Part shown: positions 7,210 to 14,302 of the stretch, one piece after another
How the letters are laid out: each line of letters opens with the position of its first letter
Numbering within the stretch: position 1 is the stretch's first letter
Assembly: GCA_015660965.1 (NCBI GenBank)
Contig: JACTVG010000001.1
Location: forward strand, 411,731-475,730
From: Methanoregulaceae archaeon
GTDB lineage: Archaea > Halobacteriota > Methanomicrobia > Methanomicrobiales > Methanospirillaceae
DNA: 64,000 nt
Direction: 5' to 3'
Position numbers and translations under genes: made by a program
Notes under the pieces: model-generated
Seen by the model: only the letters and a program-made list of their open reading frames with translations
Told to the model about the DNA's origin: nothing
Database searches by the model: none

Positions 7210-7551
7210 ATGAAAAAGGAAGATAGGGAAATTCCTGAAGTTGTGCGGATGGAACTCAACCGAGTTGGGGGATTTAAAGCGCTTGCAAAACGTATTCCAG
7301 CGAAAAAGGATCTTGAAGAAAAAAGCAAAGTATATCATGCCCTTTCTGACCCTCTACGTCTCACTATCCTCTATCTCCTTAAAGATCAACCGCTTTGCGT
7401 TTGTGTTATTAATCATTTTATGCAAATCGCCGACTCCAAACTCTCGTATCACATTACGATTCTCAAAGAAAGCAGATTGATTGAAGGAGTTTATCATGGG
7501 AATTGGATAATTTACTCCTTAACTGATTTAGGAAAAACATCCATTTCTTAA
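7210..7551 (+). CDS. arsR: ArsR/SmtB-family metal(loid)-responsive repressor
   Basis: This 113-residue protein (from ATG 7210) has a winged helix-turn-helix of the ArsR type. K-V-Y-H-A-L-S-D-P-L-R-L-T-I-L-Y-L-L leads into the metal-binding helix L-C-V-C-V-I, the usual place of the As(III)/Sb(III) thiols. The recognition helix (S-K-L-S-Y-H-I-T-I-L) and a C-terminal wing follow. Upstream in-frame ATGs at 7105 and 7165 lie in the palindromic promoter region and are rejected. The gene is divergent from hgcA-hgcB-acr3 and probably represses both directions until metalloid is present. ArsR-like regulators next to hgcAB are known in other mercury methylators. Confidence 0.9.
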   Translation: MKKEDREIPEVVRMELNRVGGFKALAKRIPAKKDLEEKSKVYHALSDPLRLTILYLLKDQPLCVCVINHFMQIADSKLSYHITILKESRLIEGVYHGNWIIYSLTDLGKTSIS

Positions 7552-7561
7552 TTTATTTCAA

Positions 7562-9622
7562 TTATCGTTTTTCCATTATATCACATGTGCATTTATGTCG
7601 GCAAATGTTCCCTACCGCTCTAAATGCATCCTCAAGATCAGGGAAATTTGGGATATGGGCTTCTCGAAGAATACGTACTGGGCTTTTCATTGAATCTCCA
7701 CCAATCAAACAACCCACAATCATCTTATGGGTATGCTTTGAGAACCGAACGAGCTCATTTGCAACACGAATAGGATCTGATATGGAAGAGGGGACGGCTA
7801 TAACAAAAGCAATATCCCACAGATTTTGATTTTTAGTCATTACATCAAAGGTGCGGGCATACCGTTCTGCACTTGAATCTCCAACCATATCAATCGGGTT
7901 CTCTCGGCTCCAATCAGGAGGTAAAATTGCATTAAGTTCCGCAATAAGTTCTGGTGAAAATTCTATGAGTTCAATACCGAATCGTTCAGCATAATCCGAT
8001 GAGAGCACTGCAAAACCACCTGCATTCGTAATTACAACCGCTCTAATCCCTTTCGGATACCCTTCCGATACGAGAAGCTCAGCAGCTTGAAATGCCTCAC
8101 GTATTGATTGAACGGGGATAATCCCAGCCTTTCGGAAAGCAGCCATATATACATCGTTACTTCCTGCAAGTGATCCGGTATGAGAAGAAGCAGCTTTTTG
8201 CCCAATTTTTGAAGATCCAGACTTGATTGCAACAATAGGTTTTTTCTGAGTAATTGTCTGTACGATTTCCAAAAACCGTTTCCCATCTCGGACCTGTTCA
8301 ATATACAGAATAATTGTCTTCGTGTTCGGATCAGATCCGGCGTATTGGATAAAGTCCTCAAAGCTAAGATCTGCTTGATTGCCGACACTAATGATAGCAG
8401 AAAACCCGATCTCTTCTGGAAGACTCCAATCAACGATGGTTGATACCATTGCACCGCTTTGAGATATAAATGCGATTTTACCGGGTTTAGGTGAAACGGG
8501 ATCAAATGTGGTGTTTATTCCTTGGAGAGGAAGCATAAGACCAAGACAGTTGGGACCCATTATACGGATTCCGTAACGTTGAGCGATAGAAAGTACTTGT
8601 TCTTCGAGAAATTTTCCCTCATTACCCGACTCACGAAATCCTGAGGAAATAATAATCACAAGAGGGATCTTTTTCTGTCCTGCTTCTTCGACAATTTGTG
8701 GGACGATTTGGGAAGGAACGACTACGACTGCTATGTCTATTGATCCAGGTATTGACAAAAGTGTGGGGTATGCCTTTCTTCCAAGAATCATGGGATGTTT
8801 CGGATTGACAGGATATAAATTACCAGAGAATGTGAGTAGATTCCGCATTACAGCATATCCTACCTTGTTGGGCTCAAGCGAGGCACCTACAACAGCAATA
8901 GATTTTATATCTGCCAGCGGAGGTAATGCCCTTTTAATTTCAGGAATTTGTTTGGCTCCTATATCCTCATTTATATAGAAACGCGCATCAACAGCACAAC
9001 CCCCTTTTTCGTATAAGACAAATGGATTAATGTCAAACTCAGCAACTTCTGAACGGGAAAGAAATAGTTGCGCGATGACATCAATAGTGGCGATTAATGT
9101 TTCCTCATCTTTCGGAGATTCCTTACGGAAACCTTTAATCAACCTGAAACCATGGAGTTCATGGACCATCTCTTTTATATCGTTTTTATCGATTGGTAGA
9201 ATTCTGAATGTCACATCCTTAATTAGTTCCACTAGCGTGCCCCCAAGACCTACTGTGATAACCTTTCCAAACGTTGCATCGGTTTTTCCACCGATGATCA
9301 GTTCGAGACCTGGTGGCATTTGCTGTTCTACCAATACTCCATCAATTTTCGATGACGAATCGAAGGCGGTTACGTTATGCAAGATCTCAGTATAGGCCTG
9401 CTCGGTTTCTTGGGAGTTTTTTATATTTAAGACCACTCCACCAGCATCGGTCTTGTGAATAATTTGCGATGAAATAACCTTGAGAACGACAGGAAACCCA
9501 ATATTATTTGCAGATTGTATAGCTTCAGTTAAAGATTTAGCTACATATGCCTGGGGTACTGGAACCCCATAATCTCTCAACAATTCGTAGCCTTCAGCCT
9601 CTTTTATGAGTCTGTAAGTCAT
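7562..9622 (-). CDS. ADP-forming acetyl/acyl-CoA synthetase, fused alpha and beta parts
   Basis: From ATG 9622, preceded by a GGGGGAT site, the protein is 686 residues. The N-terminal third is an ATP-grasp domain (beta-subunit-like; P-V-V-L-K-V-I, then H-K-T-D-A-G-G-V). After it comes a Rossmann CoA-binding domain (I-A-V-V-G-A-S) and succinyl-CoA-ligase-like domains with S-S-H-T-G-S-L-A-G-S, where the His fits the phosphohistidine site. The enzyme converts acyl-CoA, ADP and phosphate to acid, ATP and CoA, or runs in reverse. The beta-before-alpha fusion is a common variant. The gene lies 45 bases before the end of the ligase cluster on the same strand and may be co-transcribed with it. Substrate cannot be told from sequence. 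Confidence 0.88.
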   Translation of the reverse strand: MTYRLIKEAEGYELLRDYGVPVPQAYVAKSLTEAIQSANNIGFPVVLKVISSQIIHKTDAGGVVLNIKNSQETEQAYTEILHNVTAFDSSSKIDGVLVEQQMPPGLELIIGGKTDATFGKVITVGLGGTLVELIKDVTFRILPIDKNDIKEMVHELHGFRLIKGFRKESPKDEETLIATIDVIAQLFLSRSEVAEFDINPFVLYEKGGCAVDARFYINEDIGAKQIPEIKRALPPLADIKSIAVVGASLEPNKVGYAVMRNLLTFSGNLYPVNPKHPMILGRKAYPTLLSIPGSIDIAVVVVPSQIVPQIVEEAGQKKIPLVIIISSGFRESGNEGKFLEEQVLSIAQRYGIRIMGPNCLGLMLPLQGINTTFDPVSPKPGKIAFISQSGAMVSTIVDWSLPEEIGFSAIISVGNQADLSFEDFIQYAGSDPNTKTIILYIEQVRDGKRFLEIVQTITQKKPIVAIKSGSSKIGQKAASSHTGSLAGSNDVYMAAFRKAGIIPVQSIREAFQAAELLVSEGYPKGIRAVVITNAGGFAVLSSDYAERFGIELIEFSPELIAELNAILPPDWSRENPIDMVGDSSAERYARTFDVMTKNQNLWDIAFVIAVPSSISDPIRVANELVRFSKHTHKMIVGCLIGGDSMKSPVRILREAHIPNFPDLEDAFRAVGNICRHKCTCDIMEKR

Positions 9623-9690
9623 TAATCCCCCAATTTCATAGAACAAATCTTGTCAGCGATCATTAAGAGTGTTATTGATTTAATTATCGT

Positions 9691-10800
9691 TCAACACCCA
9701 TACGAGTGATTGTGACGTAAGCATTGCGCCATATCTGCCATTATTGGGAAGATATCACCGTCATTTTCGAATCTATCTCGTATTAATTCGGCAAGATTCC
9801 CATTAATAATCCGTTTCTGAATGACCGGAAGATACTTTTTTTCGTCATCAGTCGCATGATCCCATGCAATTGAATACAACCGTTCAAGATCATTCCGTAT
9901 TGTGGAAGTCCCTTCCTTAATAACTTCATTGAGAAGGTCAATGAGCACTTCACGATCTGTCGGCACAGGAAGTGTTCGGCAACGGACAAGCGATCGGGTA
10001 AATGCACAGACTGCCATATCAGAGTGAACACATTCCTGTTCATCGAGGGCCTTGATCTCTAGACAATGCCGAGAGAACCGAACAATGATACCACTAGAAT
10101 TTACCCACTCTTCGCATAGAATATCTGCCTCTTGTTTTTTTAATTGGGAAAAAACTTTTTCTTGAAATGTTCGGTAATCGGAAACTGCATGAATCTTATC
10201 AGGGATAATTCTGTCGCAGATTAATGGAATTGTGTCCTGATTTTTTTGATAATAGAGAAGACGGTTATCAACGTTTCCGGTCAATCTACCTTCTACGACT
10301 GGAGAGGCAGCTGTAACAGCGACGAGAAAAGGAATGAGAGAACGTATACGGTTATACAGATTAATTAACTCGCGATCTTTAACGTAGGATATATTGATTT
10401 GGAGTGCTTGGATATTTAGCCACCCGTGTTGTTGAATATTGAAAAGACGATTATAAACTTCGTAGTATTCACCGTCATCATGATCCCAAACACGTGTTTG
10501 GTCAAGTGTGAGCGTTGGATGCATCCCCAACCCAAGGAGGGTATATTGGTCGCGAAATACCGAATAAAACTTCTGAATACCGTGATAAATCTGCTTCTCA
10601 ATGGCAATGAGGTCGTTTTCTGGTTGGCGGGGAATTATTTCAATAACCGTTTTTTGTAATTCCTTACTTAATTTCACTTCACCAAAAAGGATCTCACTTT
10701 CAATCCTTCCGCTTATCTTTTTGATGATTTGGTCAGATACCGGTAACGGTTTGAATGTTCGATCATTAATTGAATACTCGTGTTCAGTTCCGACAGTCAT
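9691..10800 (-). CDS. GCS2-family carboxylate-amine ligase (glutamate-cysteine ligase-like)
   Basis: This 369-residue protein begins M-T-V-G-T-E-H-E-Y, the G-x-E-x-E metal/ATP motif of the GCS2 (YbdK-like) amidoligases. It keeps the length and the pattern of the family, including a central W-L-N-I-Q-A-L-Q-I-N stretch. These enzymes link a carboxylate, usually glutamate gamma-COOH, to an amine using ATP. Methanomicrobiales are not known for glutathione, so a different product is likely. It is transcribed after two genes for a RimK-like ATP-grasp and its putative partner, so three ligase-related genes lie in a row. Confidence 0.8.
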   Translation of the reverse strand: MTVGTEHEYSINDRTFKPLPVSDQIIKKISGRIESEILFGEVKLSKELQKTVIEIIPRQPENDLIAIEKQIYHGIQKFYSVFRDQYTLLGLGMHPTLTLDQTRVWDHDDGEYYEVYNRLFNIQQHGWLNIQALQINISYVKDRELINLYNRIRSLIPFLVAVTAASPVVEGRLTGNVDNRLLYYQKNQDTIPLICDRIIPDKIHAVSDYRTFQEKVFSQLKKQEADILCEEWVNSSGIIVRFSRHCLEIKALDEQECVHSDMAVCAFTRSLVRCRTLPVPTDREVLIDLLNEVIKEGTSTIRNDLERLYSIAWDHATDDEKKYLPVIQKRIINGNLAELIRDRFENDGDIFPIMADMAQCLRHNHSYGC

Positions 10801-10845
10801 GGATTTGACAGATCTTAACTATTGACTACGTAAATTCCTGTAAAA

Positions 10846-11718
10846 TCACGATCCAAAAAGATGTGAGACGATTGTATGATAGACATCAGGATAGCAGGTA
10901 TCTTCACCGCTTTCTAATGAAGGATTGTCATTGACTTCAATTACATATGCATCCCCATTGTTATTTTTAATGTCAACACCGTACAAACCTTCCCCGATTG
11001 CATTTGCTGCATCGATCCCCAGCTGAATTACATGAGAGGGCATATTCTCAACTGGTATGCTTTCTACCCCACAATAAACAATATGGCCATTCACCGACGC
11101 TTGGATTTTGAATGTGACGGATGGGATTGTATACTTACATGCATACAACAGCTTTCCATCAAGGACACCTACACGCCAATCATATTTGCTTTCAATGAAT
11201 TGTTGCACCACAACCCAATCTGACATCTTGATAAACCGTCTAGCGACTTTAAAAAATTCTGCAACATCGTGAACCTTTTCCACTCGTAAAGAGAATGACG
11301 TAGAAGGTTCTTTGATTACAAGTGGTGTTCCTAATTCATCAAATAAATGAGCCACACGTTCGACTGATAAATCATTTCTCGATAGAAAAACCGTTTTGGG
11401 GATAGATACACCTTCTCTCATAAGATGGGAATACATGTTGATCTTATCAGAGCAAATCTGGATTGATTTAGGGTCATCAATGACAGGTATACCGAGAAAA
11501 CTTGCCATTCGTGATGCTACATACGTAATATTCATTGGATCGGTGCGGGCGCGAATAAAAAGTGCATCCATCTTTTTGATCTTGTCGATGTCTACTGGAA
11601 AAATAAAGTCAACGTCATGTCCTATCTCTTCGGTGATGTCACGGCAGTGGATAAGCGCATTTAATTGTTCAGAATTTGAAAGGGTCTTTCTATCCACAAA
11701 AATACCTAGGCGGCTCAT
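10846..11718 (-). CDS. RimK-like ATP-grasp ligase
   Basis: This 290-residue protein has an ATP-grasp fold of the RimK/GshB type. It has a pre-ATP-grasp domain (1-95), an ATP-binding lysine in T-P-L-V-I-K-E-P and the C-terminal metal site G-V-D-I-K, then Y-V-I-E-V-N-D-N-P-S-L-E-S-G. Such enzymes add amino acids to carboxylates through an acyl phosphate. Its start overlaps the stop of the upstream gene by 4 bases (ATGA), so the two are translated together. In bacteria similar ATP-grasp domains are fused to an RLAN domain; here the two parts seem to be separate genes. Substrate unknown. Confidence 0.85.
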   Translation of the reverse strand: MSRLGIFVDRKTLSNSEQLNALIHCRDITEEIGHDVDFIFPVDIDKIKKMDALFIRARTDPMNITYVASRMASFLGIPVIDDPKSIQICSDKINMYSHLMREGVSIPKTVFLSRNDLSVERVAHLFDELGTPLVIKEPSTSFSLRVEKVHDVAEFFKVARRFIKMSDWVVVQQFIESKYDWRVGVLDGKLLYACKYTIPSVTFKIQASVNGHIVYCGVESIPVENMPSHVIQLGIDAANAIGEGLYGVDIKNNNGDAYVIEVNDNPSLESGEDTCYPDVYHTIVSHLFGS

Positions 11719-12524
11719 AAGAACTCCTGATTTGATAGATAGGCAGATAACAACGAGCGTTCACTTTCAGAAAGTTGTGCATATCGTGTCGGAGACAGCG
11801 ACGATAAAGCATAGATGTCTCCCAATTTAACAAAGACCATCTTTACCAAAGGTATTTTGAAGATTTCATAGATCTTCTGTGCATATTCTGCAACGATGTT
11901 ACATTCACCGATGGTCTTTCCAAAGATAGAAATACACGTACAGATTTTGGCGCCATCTGGATATTTTTGATAACAGAATGGATATTTCCCATTATTCGTA
12001 ATGTGTTTGATTGCATCCTTTGCTTTTTCATTGTCATTGACAACAAAATAATCAAGTGTAGTAGCAAAGTAGTTAAGTCCGTAGAGGATGGCTGGAAGTG
12101 GTACATACGCCTGCGAGATTCCCCATTCACAAATGGGAATTTTAGCACAAGCTACTCTTTCTAAACAGATGGGGATGACGTAGGCATCCAAAACATTACT
12201 ACTACTTGGGTCGACACTCTTTCCTTCGAGTTCATGGCGGAGAATTGCGTAATATGGCTCGGTCTTGTAATAGTAATTCTCACTGATAACATGGTAAATA
12301 TCATTGCGTTTTATAACGTAGACTGCATCTTTCTGCAACATTTGGTCTTTTTTTCCATGGATTTTGAAACCATTCTTTTTGGTAGTTTCTATGAACGGTA
12401 ACGGTGGTGGAGAAGCAATTATAGCTGACTTTGATGTTTGGAGAATGGATGTAATTGAGTTGGATTTTTGTTTTTTTATGTCGGTTATCTCTGAAAAGTT
12501 TGAATCCTTTGATCGATTATTCAT
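11715..12524 (-). CDS. RimK-associated protein, probable RLAN-like partner
   Basis: This 269-residue protein starts the ligase cluster. The first 60 residues are polar and low in complexity. From about 65 it has K-D-A-V-Y-V-I-K-R-N-D-I-Y-H-V-I-S-E-N-Y-Y-Y-K-T-E-P and later A-Y-V-P-L-P-A-I-L-Y-G-L-N-Y-F. These resemble the RLAN (RimK-like ATP-grasp N-terminal) domain often fused in front of a ligase. The call is by memory of the pattern and context and is moderate. The ATGA overlap with the ATP-grasp gene supports a functional pair. It contains several Cys (C-T-C at about 205-207). Confidence 0.6.
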   Translation of the reverse strand: MNNRSKDSNFSEITDIKKQKSNSITSILQTSKSAIIASPPPLPFIETTKKNGFKIHGKKDQMLQKDAVYVIKRNDIYHVISENYYYKTEPYYAILRHELEGKSVDPSSSNVLDAYVIPICLERVACAKIPICEWGISQAYVPLPAILYGLNYFATTLDYFVVNDNEKAKDAIKHITNNGKYPFCYQKYPDGAKICTCISIFGKTIGECNIVAEYAQKIYEIFKIPLVKMVFVKLGDIYALSSLSPTRYAQLSESERSLLSAYLSNQEFL

Positions 12525-12884
12525 GTGAGGATCGGCCTTGCCCCTTGCCAGTGCAAGTCAAATATTAAAGAGGCGCAGTTTGAATTAATAAACACAAATT
12601 TTTTTGAGACCGTAGTTCTAGAAAAGGATGAAAACCGAGATGATTTTTCATCATCGTTATTATCCGTTATGAGGCCTTCACTCATGAATTAACACTAATC
12701 CACACAATGCCGTGGATTATTTGTTGTATCAATATGGACAAGGTCGGTTAATAGAATTTGTGGAGGATTCTGCGTTGAGGATTGATTAATTTTTGAATAA
12801 CTAGTTTACTAAAGCATTAGATTATACACTGGCAAATTAAGAATAAAATTCATTATCTTTTATCACCATCAGTAATACAAGAAC
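12525..12884. other. Intergenic region between divergent genes
   Basis: These 360 bases separate the ligase cluster from the HTH-CBS gene. They are AT-rich with stop codons in all frames. The only structure I see is the inverted repeat at 12696-12719 and a weak GATGA/TCATC hairpin near 12640. Both divergent promoters must be here; an ATTATAC near 12815 could be a TATA element for the HTH-CBS gene. No tRNA or short ORF was found. Confidence 0.6.
12696..12719. repeat. Inverted repeat, possible operator or hairpin
   Basis: TAATCCAC (12696-12703) and GTGGATTA (12712-12719) are perfect complements around an 8-base spacer. It lies midway between the divergent start codons at 12524 and 12885. It is a candidate operator for the HTH-CBS regulator, but that is only position-based inference. 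Confidence 0.4.
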
Positions 12885-13439
12885 ATGCATATTCCAACAC
12901 CCGATGAGATTCGGAAGCGGCGCGAATCCTTGGATATGAGACAGACGGAACTTGCTAAACGTGCTGGTATTAGCCAGTCAATGGTCGCACGGATTGAAGC
13001 AGGTAATGTAGACCCACGAGTCAGTAGTCTCAATAAAATAATCGATGTGCTAAACCATGCCGAGCAAAAACGTGTTATCGCTTCACAAATCATGCACACA
13101 CCAGTCATTACTATACATCCTTCGGATTCAATTGCAAATGCTCTAGAAATATTTGAAAAAAACAACATATCTCAACTTCCTGTCGTTGAAGATGGCGTAC
13201 CCGTAGGATGCATTTCAGAATCTGTCATTGTAAAAGCGATTGAACAGCAACGTCTGCATAAAACGCAGTCATTTTATGTCCGTGATTTTACTGAACCTGG
13301 GTTCCCTACAGTTCCTCCAGATATAAACATAGAAAATGTTATTGATCTTCTCCAACAGAACCATGCGGTTCTGGTTATTGAGGGCGGTGTTGTTCAAGGT
13401 GTGATTACGAAACACGACCTAATTTCTCTCATCAAATAA
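12885..13439 (+). CDS. XRE-type HTH regulator with paired CBS domains
   Basis: This 184-residue protein joins an N-terminal Cro/C1-type helix-turn-helix (about 5-58; R-Q-T-E-L-A-K-R-A-G-I-S-Q-S-M-V-A-R-I-E-A-G) to two CBS motifs (about 65-120 and 128-184; Q-L-P-V-V-E-D-G-V-P-V-G, then A-V-L-V-I-E-G-G-V-V-Q-G-V-I-T-K-H-D-L). CBS pairs bind adenosine nucleotides, so the protein probably links transcription to energy state. The HTH-CBS arrangement is common in methanogens. Its target is unknown; the divergent ligase genes are candidates. Confidence 0.88.
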   Translation: MHIPTPDEIRKRRESLDMRQTELAKRAGISQSMVARIEAGNVDPRVSSLNKIIDVLNHAEQKRVIASQIMHTPVITIHPSDSIANALEIFEKNNISQLPVVEDGVPVGCISESVIVKAIEQQRLHKTQSFYVRDFTEPGFPTVPPDINIENVIDLLQQNHAVLVIEGGVVQGVITKHDLISLIK

Positions 13440-13553
13440 CTAATTTTTAACAATAAAGAAGGTTAGATTTCTTTTTCAGTGAAATAGCTAAAATCTAATT
13501 TTAATACCAAAGTAACAAGAAAGATTCTAGTTTATTTCTCTGTCTAAAATTTT

Positions 13554-14222
13554 TCAAAATTTTGAGACAAGATCTCTTAAAATTTTAATTGGCTCCTGCG
13601 CTTTTACGACACTCGAAGCGAGGAGAACTCCATCGGTTCCGAGATCAACGGCGATCTTTACGCACTCACCAGATTGGATACCTGCTCCTGTTAGGACTTT
13701 TACCTTTGGATTGACCGTATGAACTGCAGTAACTGACCGTTTGATAATATCTGGATTTGCTTTTGAAACCGAGACACCGCTACCGATTAACTCAGGTGGC
13801 TCTATCGCAACGTACTCAGGTGTAAGTGCCGCGGCTGCAGCACTTGTTATATCGTTATTTGTACAGACCACCGCAACAAGTTTGTGCGTCTGTAATGACT
13901 TGATTGATGACTCAATATCTGCGAGTGTAAGACGGCGTTCTGAATGGTTTATGAGTGAACCATTGGCTCCAGCGAGTTTAATTGCCTCGACTGTTATTTG
14001 TCCTGTATGGGCACCTGGTTCGGAACCATCAACATGCTGAGCATAAACAGGTATCATAAAGTGCCGGGCAATTGGATGAAGGTCAATATAAGATGGTGCA
14101 ATACCAATAGTAATGCCACTTTCTTGTGCGACTGTCTGTGCTGCAGTCGCAATAGTATGAGCATGGTTTCCCATCCCTTCTTTGTACGTTTTAAGGTTGA
14201 CGAGAATCAAAGGTTTGGACAT
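13554..14222 (-). CDS. tpiA: Triosephosphate isomerase
   Basis: This 222-residue protein is the short archaeal form of the glycolytic/gluconeogenic enzyme that interconverts DHAP and GAP. It shows the N-terminal V-N-L-K-T-Y active-site Lys region, the H-S-E-R catalytic His segment, the [11 protein letters not shown] catalytic Glu with flexible loop, and the phosphate-binding L-T-G-A-G-I near the end. Euryarchaeal TIMs are about 220-230 residues and tetrameric, so the length is normal. It stands alone, convergent with the HTH-CBS gene. Confidence 0.95.
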   Translation of the reverse strand: MSKPLILVNLKTYKEGMGNHAHTIATAAQTVAQESGITIGIAPSYIDLHPIARHFMIPVYAQHVDGSEPGAHTGQITVEAIKLAGANGSLINHSERRLTLADIESSIKSLQTHKLVAVVCTNNDITSAAAAALTPEYVAIEPPELIGSGVSVSKANPDIIKRSVTAVHTVNPKVKVLTGAGIQSGECVKIAVDLGTDGVLLASSVVKAQEPIKILRDLVSKF

Positions 14223-14302
14223 TTAGAAAACTCCTAGACCATCGATCAGACATTCATATTCAGAAATGATGAAGATTTGGTAATTCATTGGCATCTTTTT
14301 TG

